NCBI GenBank assembly: GCA_963847615.1
Contig: CAWKAN010000025.1
Span: forward strand, 248,001 to 312,000
Source of the DNA: Palsa-883 sp963847615
Lineage (GTDB): Bacteria; Pseudomonadota; Alphaproteobacteria; Acetobacterales; Acetobacteraceae
Length of the DNA: 64,000 bases
Direction: 5' to 3'
A program made the position numbers and the translations under genes. The notes below the pieces were generated by a model. It did no database searches and was not told the origin of the DNA. It saw only the letters and a program-made list of their open reading frames with translations. Positions 14,431 to 23,464 of this stretch are shown piece after piece (within the stretch, counting starts at the first letter, position 1; each line of letters opens with the position of its first letter).

Positions 14431-15696
14431 TCAGCCCGCGGCCAGCTCGCCGAGGATCGGCAGCAGATAGTCGGCGAACAATCCCGGGTTTTCGGCGAAC
14501 GGGAAATGCCCGATGCCCGGCATCGGCTGGAACCGCACGCCGGGAATCTTCGCCGCGGTGGCGGCCGAGGCCTCGACGGTGCAGGAGTAGTCGTATTCCC
14601 CGGTCAGCATGAACAGCCGGCAGCGGTTGGTGTCGATGCGCCCGACCCGCTCGCGGGCGTCCCAGTCCCCGGCGTAGAATTCGATGTCGCCGTAGAACAC
14701 CGCCGGGCCGCCCTGGGCGTAGTGCCAGGCGATCTCCTCGGCACACTGGGCCGGGCTTTGCGGGGCGATCAGGCCGCGCACCCATTCGGGCACGAAATAG
14801 GCCTGGTTGACCTGCGGATGCGCGGCATAGGGCGTCTGGCGGCGCTCGATGCGCTCGCAGGCCTCGCAGGCGACGATGCCGGTGAAGGCCTCGGGGTGGC
14901 GGTAGGCGAGTTCCAGGCAGATCTCGCCGGACATCGAGGCGCCGAGCACGATCGGCCGCTCCAGCCCCGCCGCCGCGACGAAGCCCATGATCAGCTCGAC
15001 ATACAGCGCGGTGTCCAGCCGCCACCCGCCATGCACCGCGCCGGGCGGCGGCGGCGACTTGCCATGCCAGGGCAGGTCGAAGGCCACCAGCCGATGTCCC
15101 TCGGTCAGCCGCGGGTCGGCCATCAACCGATGGAACTGCCGCCCGTCGGCGCCGGCGGTGTGCAGGCACAGCAGGTCGCGGCCGGAACCGGCGGTCTCGT
15201 AATAGACCTGATGCGTGGCGCCGCGCGCGCTCACCGGGACGTAGCCGCCGCTGATCGGGCGGACCGACGTTGGCGACACCGGCGCCGGCAGGTCGCCCCG
15301 GGGATTGAGCACTTGCGGCACCGGCGCGGCATTGCCCAGCGCCAGCCACTTGCCGATCTCCAGCACGCGTCGAGCCACGTGGCAGTACTGCATGAACGCA
15401 AGCTGGTCGCCGCGCAGGGCGAACGCCGGCACCCGGGCCAGCATGGCGAAGATCGCGTGGTGATGCCGGGGCGGCACCGGGGCGAGGAATTTCGCCCATA
15501 CCGCTTCCGGCGCGGCGAGGCTGAAGGCCGCTCGGCCCGCCGGCGCGGCCGGACGTCCGTCGGCGAAGGCGAAGCCGGTGGCGGCGCCGTCCGCCTCGAT
15601 GGCAAACTCGACCGACCACGGGCCGGCCCAGGCGCGCAGCGCGGCATCGTCCTCGCAGGCCGCGCGCCAGGCGGCTTGGTCGGGGAAGCCGGTCAT
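14431..15696 (-). CDS. Alpha/beta hydrolase with an N-terminal SCP2-like domain
   Basis: The protein has 421 residues. The first ~120 (WSVEFAIEADGAATGFAFADG, AAPEAVWAKFLAPVPPRHHHAIFAML) resemble a sterol-carrier SCP2-type lipid-binding domain. From about residue 155 an alpha/beta hydrolase follows. It has the oxyanion region LLCLHTAGADGRQFH, the nucleophile elbow GASMSG (Ser in G-x-S-x-S-G), the acid in LTGEYDYS and the base His in MPGIGHFPF. It probably hydrolyses a hydrophobic ester or a C-C bond, with the extra domain helping to hold the substrate. Its ATG overlaps the TGA of the upstream dehydrogenase (ATGA at 15693-15696), so translation is coupled. The fused arrangement recurs in aromatic or isoprenoid catabolic clusters, but no substrate is proved. 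Confidence 0.75.
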   Translation of the reverse strand: MTGFPDQAAWRAACEDDAALRAWAGPWSVEFAIEADGAATGFAFADGRPAAPAGRAAFSLAAPEAVWAKFLAPVPPRHHHAIFAMLARVPAFALRGDQLAFMQYCHVARRVLEIGKWLALGNAAPVPQVLNPRGDLPAPVSPTSVRPISGGYVPVSARGATHQVYYETAGSGRDLLCLHTAGADGRQFHRLMADPRLTEGHRLVAFDLPWHGKSPPPPGAVHGGWRLDTALYVELIMGFVAAAGLERPIVLGASMSGEICLELAYRHPEAFTGIVACEACERIERRQTPYAAHPQVNQAYFVPEWVRGLIAPQSPAQCAEEIAWHYAQGGPAVFYGDIEFYAGDWDARERVGRIDTNRCRLFMLTGEYDYSCTVEASAATAAKIPGVRFQPMPGIGHFPFAENPGLFADYLLPILGELAAG

Positions 15697-16586
15697 GCCG
15701 GGTCGATCAGCTTCAGCACCACGGGGTGGTAGTTCTCGCCGTAGCCGGCATCCTTGGCGTCCTGCAGCCGGCGCATCGCCAGGCGCGCCCCGGCCACCTC
15801 GAGCCCGGCCGCGTCGGCCATCGCCAGCGCGTAGGACAGGTCCTTCATGGCGTAGTTGGTGGAGAAGGCGCGCTCCGGGAAGTCCTGCGGCACCATCGAT
15901 TTCATGCCGTGGTTGCGCAGCGCGAAGCTGTCGCCGGAGCCCTTGGCGATGGTCGCCAGCAGGGTGTCGGGCGGCACGCCGTTGCGCCGGCCGAGCGCGA
16001 TCGCCTCGGCCAGCGCCCCGGTGTTCTCGAACACCAGCATGTTGTTGAGGATCTTCACCACCTGGCCGGTGCCGACCGGGCCGCAATGGGTCACGTCGGT
16101 GCCCATCGTCTCCAGGATCGGGCGGATATGGGCGAACATCGCGTCGCTGGCGCCGACCATGATCGACAGCTCGCCGCGCGTCGCCGCCTCGCGCGTGCGG
16201 GCCACCGGGGCGTCGGCGAAGCCGAGGCCCTTCGCCGCCAGCCGGGCGCCAATCTCGCGGGTCAGCGCGACCGGGGAGGTGGAGGTGTCCACCACGCATT
16301 GGCCGGGCTTGAGGTGCGGTTCCAGCTCGGCCAGCACGCCCTGCACCGCGCGCCCATCGGGCAGCGACAGCAGGATGAGGTCGGCGCGCGCGGCGATCTC
16401 GGCGGTGGGCGCGGCGCCGACGCCGAAAGCGGCCAGGCGTTGCAGCGGCTCGGGGCGGAGGTCGTGGCCAAGGACGGCCCGGCCGGAGCGGCGCGCCAGG
16501 TGGCCGCACATCGCCTCGCCCATCACCCCGAGGCCGATGAAGCCGATCGTCGCGATCGGCCGCGGTGCCCAGTCGCTGCCCGTCAT
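15693..16586 (-). CDS. NAD-binding beta-hydroxyacid dehydrogenase (3-hydroxyisobutyrate / tartronate semialdehyde type)
   Basis: The protein has 297 residues starting at 16586 (MTGSDWAPRP). The frame is open further upstream, but that text is not protein-like. The N-terminal Rossmann motif is IGFIGLGVMGEAM. The family signature around the substrate Ser is present as FADAPVARTREAATRGELSIMVG, and the catalytic Lys lies in VVKILNNMLVFEN. The family interconverts beta-hydroxyacids and semialdehydes. It is the first gene of a three-gene operon with the SCP2-hydrolase and the GlcG-like protein, pointing to breakdown of a carboxylic compound. The divergent gene at 16793 could share the promoter region. 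Confidence 0.86.
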   Translation of the reverse strand: MTGSDWAPRPIATIGFIGLGVMGEAMCGHLARRSGRAVLGHDLRPEPLQRLAAFGVGAAPTAEIAARADLILLSLPDGRAVQGVLAELEPHLKPGQCVVDTSTSPVALTREIGARLAAKGLGFADAPVARTREAATRGELSIMVGASDAMFAHIRPILETMGTDVTHCGPVGTGQVVKILNNMLVFENTGALAEAIALGRRNGVPPDTLLATIAKGSGDSFALRNHGMKSMVPQDFPERAFSTNYAMKDLSYALAMADAAGLEVAGARLAMRRLQDAKDAGYGENYHPVVLKLIDPA

Positions 16587-16792
16587 GGGTGGGTGCCCGT
16601 CATGGTGCGTGTCCTCGAACTCTCCCGCAGCGGCAGTCTGGACATGCGCGCCGGCGCCTGTCCAGGGTGGGCGAATGGCGCGGTCGAACCGGACGGCCGG
16701 AAAGGATGCCCCTGGGGCAGCGGGGCTGAGAAACGTCCATGCCATGCAAGACACTGGCTGGCGGACTGGAACATCATGTGACGGAGGCTGGC

Positions 16793-17659
16793 ATGTTCGC
16801 TGCTGTGCGCGGCACGCGGTTGTATTTCGACATCGACGGCGCCGGGCTGGTGCCGGACGGCGCGACGATGCGCGAGCGTCCCGTGGCGATGCTGGTGCAT
16901 GGCGGGCCGGGCGGCGATCACAGCGGCTTCAAGCCCGCGATGGGCCACCTGGCCGAGCGCATGCAGCTGGTCTATTTCGACCACCGCGGCCAGGGGCGGT
17001 CCGATCCGGCGGACCCGGCCAGCTACACGCTGGACGAGAATGTCGCGGACATGGAGGCGCTGCGCCGGCACCTCGGGTTGGGGCCGGTCGTCAGCATCGG
17101 CACGTCCTATGGCGGCATGGTGGCGATGGCGCACGCGGCGCGCTATCCGGACGCGGTCTCGCACCTGGTATTGATCGCCACCGCCGCGCATGGCGGGTTC
17201 ATTGCGCAGGCGCAGCAGATCGTCGCGCAACGCGGCACCGCGATGCAACGCCGCGTGTGCGAGACACTGTGGAACGGCGGGTTCCGCACGGCTGACGAGA
17301 TGCGGCAGTACTACGAGGTCATGGGGCCACTGTATGCCCGACGGCACGACCCGGCGGCGGCGGAGGCGGGGCGGCATCGCGCGATCTACGCGCCGGAGCC
17401 GCTCAACCGGGCGTTCGGGCCGACCGGGTTCCTGCGCAGCTTCGACCTGCGGGACGAACTGGCGCGCATCACCGCGCCGACGCTGATCCTGGCCGGGCGG
17501 CACGATTGGATCTGCCCGCCGGCGCTGTCCGAGGAGATCCATCGGCTGATCGCGAACTCGGATCTGCGGATTTTCGAGGCGAGCAGCCATTCGATCCGGG
17601 TCGATGAGCCGCAGGCGATGCTGGATGCGATCGTCGGCTTCGTGGTGTATCGGCGATAA
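16793..17659 (+). CDS. Alpha/beta hydrolase, proline iminopeptidase-like
   Basis: The protein has 288 residues from the ATG at 16793, which has ACGGAGG seven bases upstream. An earlier in-frame ATG at 16739 has no ribosome site. It has the HGGPGG oxyanion motif (residues ~36-41), YFDHRGQGRSDP, the nucleophile elbow GTSYGG, a late Asp (AGRHDWICP) and His (EASSHSIRVDE). HGGPGG plus DxRGxGxS is typical of prolyl aminopeptidases (peptidase S33), and related esterases share it. Without the E-rich substrate pocket being clear, the peptidase activity is only likely. It is transcribed divergently from the dehydrogenase operon. Confidence 0.8.
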   Translation: MFAAVRGTRLYFDIDGAGLVPDGATMRERPVAMLVHGGPGGDHSGFKPAMGHLAERMQLVYFDHRGQGRSDPADPASYTLDENVADMEALRRHLGLGPVVSIGTSYGGMVAMAHAARYPDAVSHLVLIATAAHGGFIAQAQQIVAQRGTAMQRRVCETLWNGGFRTADEMRQYYEVMGPLYARRHDPAAAEAGRHRAIYAPEPLNRAFGPTGFLRSFDLRDELARITAPTLILAGRHDWICPPALSEEIHRLIANSDLRIFEASSHSIRVDEPQAMLDAIVGFVVYRR

Positions 17660-17748
17660 GCCGGCGGCCGACGATCGGCGCCGTGCCCAGCACTGATCGG
17701 CCGCCTTGGCGGCCACGCCCGCACCGGCGGCGCGGTGAGCCGGTTCGC

Positions 17749-18615
17749 TCATTCCGCCTGCCGCAGACGGACCAGCGTGACGCGCTTGAACCTGAAGGCA
17801 AGACGGCGCGTGTCCTGGCTGCCGGCGACCTCCGACGGGCGCGCGGCGTTGGGATGGTGGAACCGCAGCGTCACGCGTGGCGCATCGCCGAACGCCTCGC
17901 GCGGGAACTTGCACTCGCTGAACTTCATGTGCTGCTCCCGGTAGAGCTGGCTGTCGATCGGCCAGGTGCCGGCAAACACCTCGAGAACCTGAAATGGCAG
18001 CACCGGTTGGCGAACGAACGCGGCGACGGTGCTGCGAAGCACATAGGTGCCGGGTTCGCCGGCCGCGTCTAAGCTGATGAAGCTGTCGTCGTTCTCGGTC
18101 CAGGTGAAGTCGGCCTCGGCATTCCGCCAGCCGGCGCCAAGATACGGCCTGGCATTGCCGCCGCTGGTGAAATCCAGATCGAGGATGACGTTGACCGGCG
18201 CGCCGAGATAGTCACGGATCAGCTCAAGCTGGGCGGCGCCGCCGAGCCGCAGGCGGCCGCGGTTGCCGGCACTGTCGCGGGCGGTCACGGCGATGCTCTC
18301 GGTGGCCAGATCCCTGCCGGTGAAGCGGCCTTGTATCGGCAGAACGAAGTCGAAGCGCTCCTGTTGCGGGTGCCGCGTGGCCGGGCAGGAGGCGATGACA
18401 CTGCCGCCACGGGTGACCTCAATCAGCACGCTGTCGGCGATGGCGCCGTGCCCCTGTCTCACCGACCCGGCGATGGCGTCCCCGCGCAGTGCAAAATTGC
18501 CGGTCAGCGGGTGCATCCCGGACAGCCAGGTGCTTCGCGCCGCACCGCGCCGATGCAAGAGGCTGCGCAGACTCCAACCCGTCATGCCTGTCGATCCCGA
18601 TGGAACGGACAACAT
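17749..18615 (-). CDS. Protein of unknown function, beta-rich C-terminal region
   Basis: The protein has up to 288 residues. Starts at 18615 or 18585 (MTGWSLRSLLHRRG) are both possible and neither has a strong ribosome site. I do not recognise the family. The first half reads as an immunoglobulin-like repeat (GSVRQGHGAIADSVLIEVTRGGSVIASCPATRH, then FVLPIQGRFTGRDLATESIAVTARDSAGNRG), as in proteins that describe a biological-function modifier or glycan-related domain. The second half has NVILDLDFTSGGNARPYLGAGW, EPGTYVLRSTVAAF and RVTLRFHHPNAARPSE. There is no signal peptide or membrane segment. It lies tail-to-tail with the S33-type hydrolase and upstream of a degraded GxxExxY region. Confidence 0.55.
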   Translation of the reverse strand: MLSVPSGSTGMTGWSLRSLLHRRGAARSTWLSGMHPLTGNFALRGDAIAGSVRQGHGAIADSVLIEVTRGGSVIASCPATRHPQQERFDFVLPIQGRFTGRDLATESIAVTARDSAGNRGRLRLGGAAQLELIRDYLGAPVNVILDLDFTSGGNARPYLGAGWRNAEADFTWTENDDSFISLDAAGEPGTYVLRSTVAAFVRQPVLPFQVLEVFAGTWPIDSQLYREQHMKFSECKFPREAFGDAPRVTLRFHHPNAARPSEVAGSQDTRRLAFRFKRVTLVRLRQAE

Positions 18616-18749
18616 AGCGCGGCGTCAAGCCGCAACCAAAACTGTCCCGACAGAGAGCCGCCATGCGACGTGAAGCTGCGTCTCGTGGGCGGGCAGATGT
18701 ATCCGTCAACTTTTCGGCAAGGTGTTGGTGCGAAGGAGGGAAGCAATTT

Positions 18750-18989
18750 TTAGCCGCCGATGAACGCCGATGAACGCCGATGAAACCGTGCTGGACCATC
18801 TCACGGAGCGGCCATCAAGGCGATGGTTGAGCTCCATCGCGCCCAATGCATCAACTCCCTTCGCGCCACGGGCCTGCAGGTCTGCCTGCTGCGCAACTTC
18901 GGCAACCCGCGCCGGGAGATCAAACGCATTGTCCTCGGCCGATGAGGCATTGGCCTTATCGGCGTTCATCGGCGTTCATCGGCGGCTGA
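18750..18989. repeat. Inverted repeat pair flanking a GxxExxY remnant
   Basis: The spacer 18616-19251 (636 bases) carries this structure. The left arm (18750-18781) reads TTAGCCGCCGATGAACGCCG followed by a second GATGAACGCCG unit. The right arm (18958-18989) is its near-perfect inverse (ATCGGCGTTC repeated, then ATCGGCGGCTGAA). Each arm holds tandem 10-base units GATGAACGCC. Arms of this kind commonly flank GxxExxY genes in bacterial genomes. Outside the arms the spacer shows nothing more. Confidence 0.8.
18805..18945 (+). pseudogene. Degraded GxxExxY protein, mostly C-terminal remnant
   Basis: In frame from 18805 the sequence reads GAAIKAMVELHRAQCINSLRATGLQV and then CLLRNFGNPRREIKRIVLGR before a TGA at 18943-18945. 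The second half is the typical C-terminal end of GxxExxY proteins (xxxAQxxxYLKATGLxxGLLxNFGxxxxExKRxVL). These are PD-(D/E)XK-like small proteins of unclear role, usually ~125-140 residues. Only about 47 codons remain. The GAAI...ELHRA stretch suggests that N- and C-terminal pieces were fused by an internal deletion. The catalytic GxxExxY and central DLLV-E-K parts are gone, so it is not functional. Confidence 0.72.
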
Positions 18990-19251
18990 ATGATCTTGGC
19001 CGCGAACGGCACCGGCGTCCCCAGCAAGCCGGAAGCATCAACTTGGTCAGTCTGTTATTGTCGGGTCAACGGACATGCTTCGCCGGGTGCAGTGCGCCGT
19101 GGGGTTGGTAGCACGGAAGCCCATGGGCGCATGGTCATCCGCGCCGCGGCGGCAGGCCGGGATGACCCGGCGCGGACCGTGCCACGGATTTGGCGCGGTC
19201 GGCGTCCGCGGCTAGACTTCGAACGGTCGCACCCGATCCGCCGGAGCACCT

Positions 19252-21070
19252 ATGGCCATGCCGGCCCCCTCCCCCGCTCACGCGAACCTGCTGCGCGATC
19301 TGCGCCGGAAACTGCTGGCAAACCCGCCGACCCTGCCGGCGATCTTCCAGACCGGCGATCGCATCCTGGCCGCCACCGCCGACCCCGCCGCCACCCCCAA
19401 GCCGCAACGCGTCGCCGTCCTCGGCAGCGTCACGCTCGACTACCTCGCCCGCACGGTCGCCTGCGCCATCCTGGCCGAGGGCACGGCGGCCGCGGTCTAC
19501 CAGGCCCCGTTCGGCGCCTACGTCCAGCAGGTCCTCGACCCCGCCTCGCCGCTGCACGGCTTCGCGCCGGACCTCGCGGTGATCGCGCCCGACTGGCGCG
19601 ACCTGGTCGCACCGCTGCCGATCGGCGCCTCGGTGGCGGAAGTGGAGGCCGCGCTGGCCGAACCGGCCGGGCTGTTCGCCGGCCTCTGGGACCGGCTGGC
19701 GGCGAAACGGGTGAAGATCATCCAGCACACCCTGGTGCCCCCCGCCGCGCGCTATTGCGGCATCGCCGAGCGCCTCGCCCCCGCCGCGCCGGCCAACCAG
19801 GTGCGCCGGCTCAACGCCAAACTGCTGGAGGCCGGGCGCGGGCGGGTGCACTGGGTGGACATGGCCGCGCTGGCCGAGCAGATCGGCGCGCGCAACTTCG
19901 GCGCCACCCGCTTCTGGCACGCGGCGAAGCTCGACTTCGACCCGCGCTGGCTGCCGGACTACCTGGCGCCGTTCCGCGCCGCCTGGCGCGCGGCGCACGC
20001 CCGGACCAAGAAGGTGCTGGTGCTCGACCTCGACAACACGCTGTGGGGCGGGGTGATCGGCGAAGACGGGGCGGACGGCATCGCCATCGGCCCCGGCTCG
20101 ACCGCCGGCGAAACCTTCGCCGAATTTCAGTCCTACCTGAAGGCGCTGGGCGAGCGCGGGGTGGTGCTCGCGGTGTGTTCCAAGAACAGCCCGGCGGTCG
20201 CCGCCACCGGGTTCGACGCCGCTTGCAGCGTGCTCGGGCGCGCCGACTTCGCCGCCTTCGAATGCTCGTGGAACGACAAGGCCGCCGGGCTGCGGCGGAT
20301 CGCCCAGGCGCTGAACCTCGGCCTCGACAGCTTCGTCTTCGCCGACGACAACCCGGCCGAGTGCGAGCTGGTGCGCCAGGAACTGCCGGAGGTCGCGGTG
20401 GTGCATCTCGGCGACGATCCGGGCCGGTTCATCGAGACGCTCGACGCAGGGCCACTGGTTCGACCTGCCGCACTACACCGCCGAGGACCTCGGCCGCGCC
20501 AGCGCCTACACCGCGCGCGCCGCGGCGCTGGCGGAGCAGTCGCAGGCGACCGACCTCGGCGGCTTCCTGGCCGGGCTGGCGATGCAGGGCAGGCTGTATC
20601 GCCCGGAGGCGGCGGACATCCCCCGCGTGGCCCAGCTGGAACAGAAGACCAACCAGTTCAACCTGACCACGCGGCGCTACAGCGAAGCCGCGATCAACGA
20701 CTTCCTGGCGCGCGACGATGCGATCGTGCTGGCGTTCCGGCTGGCCGACCGGCTGGGCGACCATGGGCTGGTCTCCACCCTGGTCGCGCTGCAGCGGGGC
20801 GCGACGCTGCGCATCGACAGTTGGCTGATGAGCTGCCGGGTGTTCTCCCGCTCGGCCGAGCCGTTCATCCTGCGCGGGCTGATCGCGCTGGCGCGCCGGC
20901 GCGGGGTCACGCGGCTGGTCGGCGAATACCGGCCGACGGCGAAGAACGCCGTGGTGGCGGACCTCTACGCGCGGCTGGGCTTCACCCGGGCGGACGGCGC
21001 GGCGCTGTGGTCGCGTCCGATCGCGCCGGACGAGCCGGACGACCTGGTCACCTACATCGCGCCAGCCTGA
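19252..21070 (+). CDS. FkbH-like HAD-IIIC phosphatase/acyl-loading protein with C-terminal GNAT, one apparent frameshift near 20452
   Basis: FkbH-type proteins make and load glyceryl-type units onto acyl carrier proteins or build surface-sugar precursors. The N-terminal ~240 residues form an SGNH-like part (VAVLGSVTLDYLARTVACAILAEG). The HAD domain follows, with the nucleophile motif DLDNTLWGG (Asp259, Asp261) and later CSKNSP and FADDNPAECELV. The first frame ends its homology at LDAG (20451). Family text resumes in the next frame at HWFDLPHYTAEDLGRASAY and runs through a GNAT acetyltransferase part (NQFNLTTRRYSE, SCRVFSRSAEPFIL, YRPTAKNAVVADLYARLGF) to 21070. Dropping one C in GGGCCAC restores a normal 605-residue protein. 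It ends four bases from the convergent dppC. Confidence 0.85.
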
Positions 21071-21073
21071 CCG

Positions 21074-21973
21074 CTACCGCTGCTTCGGGTCCAGCACGTC
21101 GCGCAGCCCGTCGCCCAGCAGGTTGAACCCCAGCGAGGCGGCGAAGATCGCCACCCCCGGAATGGTCGGCACCCACCACTGGTCCAGGATGAACGCCCGC
21201 GAGGCGGCGATCATCGTGCCCCATTCCGGCGTCGGCGGCTGCGCGCCCATGCCCAGGAACCCCAGCCCCGCCGCGGTCAGGATGATGCCGCTCATGTCCA
21301 GCGTGACGCGCACGATCACGCTGGTCAGGCACAGCGGCACCACGTGGCGCAGCACGATGCGCGCGGTCCCGGCGCCGGTCAGCCGCACAGCGGCGATGTA
21401 GTCGGTACCGCGCACCGTCAGCGTGTCGGCCCGCGCCAGCCGCGCATAGGGCGGCCAGGCGGTCAGCGCGATGGCGATGATCGCACTGGTGATGCCCGGG
21501 CGCAGCGCCGCGACGAAGGCCAGCGCCAGCACCAGGCGCGGAAACGCCAGGAACACGTCGGTCACCCGCATCAGCACGCGATCGACGAACCCGCCCAGGT
21601 AGCCGGCGACGCTGCCCACCGCGAGGCCCAGCGGGGCGACCAGCGCCACCACGGCGACCACCATCCCCAGGGTGATCCGCCCGCCGTACAGCACGCGCGA
21701 GAACAGGTCGCGGCCCAGCTCGTCGGTGCCCAGCCAATGCGCCGCCGACGGCGGCGCCAGCCGCCCGGCCAGGTCCTGCGCGGTGGGATCCTGCGGGGCG
21801 ATCAACGGTGCGGCCAGCGAAGCCGCGATCATCACCAGCACGGTGATCAGCCCGACCATCGCCAGGCCGTTGGCGCGGAATTGCAGCCAGCCCCGATAGC
21901 GCCGCACCCAGCCGGCGTGCGCGCGCGAGGTCGGCGCCTCGCTCAGCAACCAGGCGCGGGACAGCACGTTCAT
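21074..21973 (-). CDS. dppC: Peptide/nickel-type ABC transporter permease (DppC family)
   Basis: This is an inner-membrane permease subunit. The start is taken at 21973 (MNVLSRAWLLSE), giving 299 residues; an in-frame ATG seven codons upstream is also possible. It has an N-terminal OppC-like helix, then LGTDELGRDLFSRVLYGGRITL, the classical opening of the DppC/OppC family. Five to six membrane segments follow, and the cytoplasmic EAA loop is recognisable as DYIAAVRLTGAGTARIVLRHVVP. The C terminus LGFNLLGDGLRDVLDPKQR is canonical. On the minus strand it follows dppB, but a group II intron lies between them, so expression from the upstream promoter must cross or splice the intron. Confidence 0.92.
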   Translation of the reverse strand: MNVLSRAWLLSEAPTSRAHAGWVRRYRGWLQFRANGLAMVGLITVLVMIAASLAAPLIAPQDPTAQDLAGRLAPPSAAHWLGTDELGRDLFSRVLYGGRITLGMVVAVVALVAPLGLAVGSVAGYLGGFVDRVLMRVTDVFLAFPRLVLALAFVAALRPGITSAIIAIALTAWPPYARLARADTLTVRGTDYIAAVRLTGAGTARIVLRHVVPLCLTSVIVRVTLDMSGIILTAAGLGFLGMGAQPPTPEWGTMIAASRAFILDQWWVPTIPGVAIFAASLGFNLLGDGLRDVLDPKQR

Positions 21974-21999
21974 GGCACGACGCTCATCGTACAACTCTT

Positions 22000-22022
22000 A
22001 TACCAGGCGTCCGAATGATCAA
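22000..22022. repeat. Short repeat, inverse partner of 24003-24025
   Basis: On the minus strand the bases read GATCATTCGGACGCCTGGTAT. The plus strand at 24004-24024 reads CAATCCTTCGGATGCCTGGTAT. The two share TTCGGAYGCCTGGTAT in opposite orientation and bracket the intron-bearing spacer of the dpp operon. It may be a dispersed intergenic repeat or the ends of an older insertion. Confidence 0.5.
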
Positions 22023-22079
22023 CTCTCCGGGCGTAACCACATCGATAGGGGTCGGGAAGGCGCTACCTCCCCGCCCTCC

Positions 22080-22112
22080 GAACCGTGCGTGCGGTTCTCC
22101 CGCACACGGCTC
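22080..22112 (-). ncRNA. Group II intron domain V (catalytic hairpin)
   Basis: The minus strand reads GAGCCGTGTGCGGGAGAACC then GCACGCACGGTTC. It is a 33-base hairpin that begins with GAGCCG and closes with CGGTTC, the diagnostic shape of domain V. It lies 17 bases beyond the reverse transcriptase stop and just before domain VI (GGGAGGTAGCGCCTTCCC), which ends at the intron 3' boundary. Confidence 0.9.
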
Positions 22113-22129
22113 TCCAGTTGCTGGTTTCC

Positions 22130-23464
22130 TCATCGGGAGTGTCTCGCCTGTGCGTGAGCAGTCTGTAGGGTGAACAGCCCGCGCCGAGCGAAGAAGGCAT
22201 TTGGCCAGCGTTGGTGATCGGCTTGGCATTTCCCGAAGCCGGGCCGCTTCTCCTGCTTGCGCAGGATGGCGCGCAACCGTCTGCGGACGAGGCCGTCGAT
22301 GGCGCGGAAGACACCCGGCGTGGCGTGTTGGAAGTAGCCGAACCAGCCACGCAGCACCGGGTTGAGGTCGTCGATGATCCGCCCCAGGCTGACGCCCCGG
22401 GAACGGCCCGTCCGGCTCCTCACCTTGTCCTTGAGCGCCATCAGGCTCTTCTTGCGCACAAGACGCTGGCCCGCCTCGAACCGGTAGCCGAGGAAGTCGA
22501 ACCCCTGCCCCGGCAGTTGGCTGTCAGCAATCCGCGTCTTGTCCGGATGGAGGATCAGCCCGTTCTGCGCCACCCACGCCGCAACGTCGCGCAGGGCAGC
22601 CTGGGCCTCGGCTTGCGTCCGGCACAGGATCACGAAGTCGTCGGCATACCGCACCATCCGTCGCCCGCTCTGCTCCATCAGCAGATCGAGCGGGTGCAGA
22701 TAGAGGTTGGCCAACAGCGGCGAGATCACCGCCCCCTGGGGCGTGCCGGCGGTCGGCCGCCAGCGCTCCATGTCCTTCATGATGTCCTGGCGGAGAAAGC
22801 CCTCGATCAACGCCAGCACGCGGCCGTCGCTGATCGAACCCGCCACCGCGGCCATCAGCCGGTCGTGCGGGATGCTGTCGAAGTAGCCCTTCAGGTCGGC
22901 GTCCACCACGTGGGTGTAGCCGTCCTTCAGCAGCCGATCGACTTCCCGCAGCGCATCCTTGCAGCCGCGTCCCGGCCGGAAGCCGTAGCTGCCCGGCCGG
23001 AACTGCACTTCAAAGATTGGCTCGATGACCATCTTCAGAGCCGCTTGCACGATCCGGTCCTTCACCACCGGGATCCCTAGTGGACGGGTCTTGCCGTCTC
23101 CTTTGGGGATCTCCACCCGTTTCACCGGGTGCGGCCGGTAGCTGCCGTCCGCCAAACTGCTCCGGAGTTCCTGCAGATACCGTTCCGCCTGCAGCGCGAA
23201 CCGCTCCGTATCCTGGCCATCCACACCCGCTGCCCCCTTGTTCCGCGCAACCCTCTGCCACGCCGCGTCCAGGGTCGAAGGCCGGATGACCTTGTCCACC
23301 AAACTGAACCATTTGCCTCCTCGGACGCCGTTCTCCAGCGCCGACACCATGCGGTCCGTCCACACCGAGGCTTCTGCCCACCACAGTTTGCGGCGCTCGC
23401 CGCCGGTGGCGTCTGTCTCTTGCTTAGCCCTCTCGGACACTGCCGAAACTTCCCCTTGCCCCAT
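22130..23464 (-). CDS. ltrA: Group II intron-encoded reverse transcriptase/maturase
   Basis: The protein has 444 residues. Reverse transcriptase blocks run in order: AAWQRVARNKGAAGVDG, KTRPLGIPVVKDRIVQAALK, GSYGFRPGRGCKDAL, VVDADLKGYFDSIPH, GTPQGAVISPLLANLYLHPLD, the catalytic RYADDFVILC and GFDFLGYRF. A maturase X domain follows (LRGWFGYFQHATPGVFRAIDGLVRRRLR). There is no HNH endonuclease domain, so the intron belongs to one of the endonuclease-less classes and would depend on the host fork or on a hairpin site for priming. The protein should bind and help splice its own intron and copy it into DNA. All catalytic aspartates are intact. Confidence 0.95.
   Translation of the reverse strand: MGQGEVSAVSERAKQETDATGGERRKLWWAEASVWTDRMVSALENGVRGGKWFSLVDKVIRPSTLDAAWQRVARNKGAAGVDGQDTERFALQAERYLQELRSSLADGSYRPHPVKRVEIPKGDGKTRPLGIPVVKDRIVQAALKMVIEPIFEVQFRPGSYGFRPGRGCKDALREVDRLLKDGYTHVVDADLKGYFDSIPHDRLMAAVAGSISDGRVLALIEGFLRQDIMKDMERWRPTAGTPQGAVISPLLANLYLHPLDLLMEQSGRRMVRYADDFVILCRTQAEAQAALRDVAAWVAQNGLILHPDKTRIADSQLPGQGFDFLGYRFEAGQRLVRKKSLMALKDKVRSRTGRSRGVSLGRIIDDLNPVLRGWFGYFQHATPGVFRAIDGLVRRRLRAILRKQEKRPGFGKCQADHQRWPNAFFARRGLFTLQTAHAQARHSR

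Noticed and set aside
18706..18969. Minus-strand frame in the GxxExxY region
   Set aside because: It reads through both repeat arms and the remnant without family resemblance. The plus-strand fragment has the recognisable C-terminal motif.
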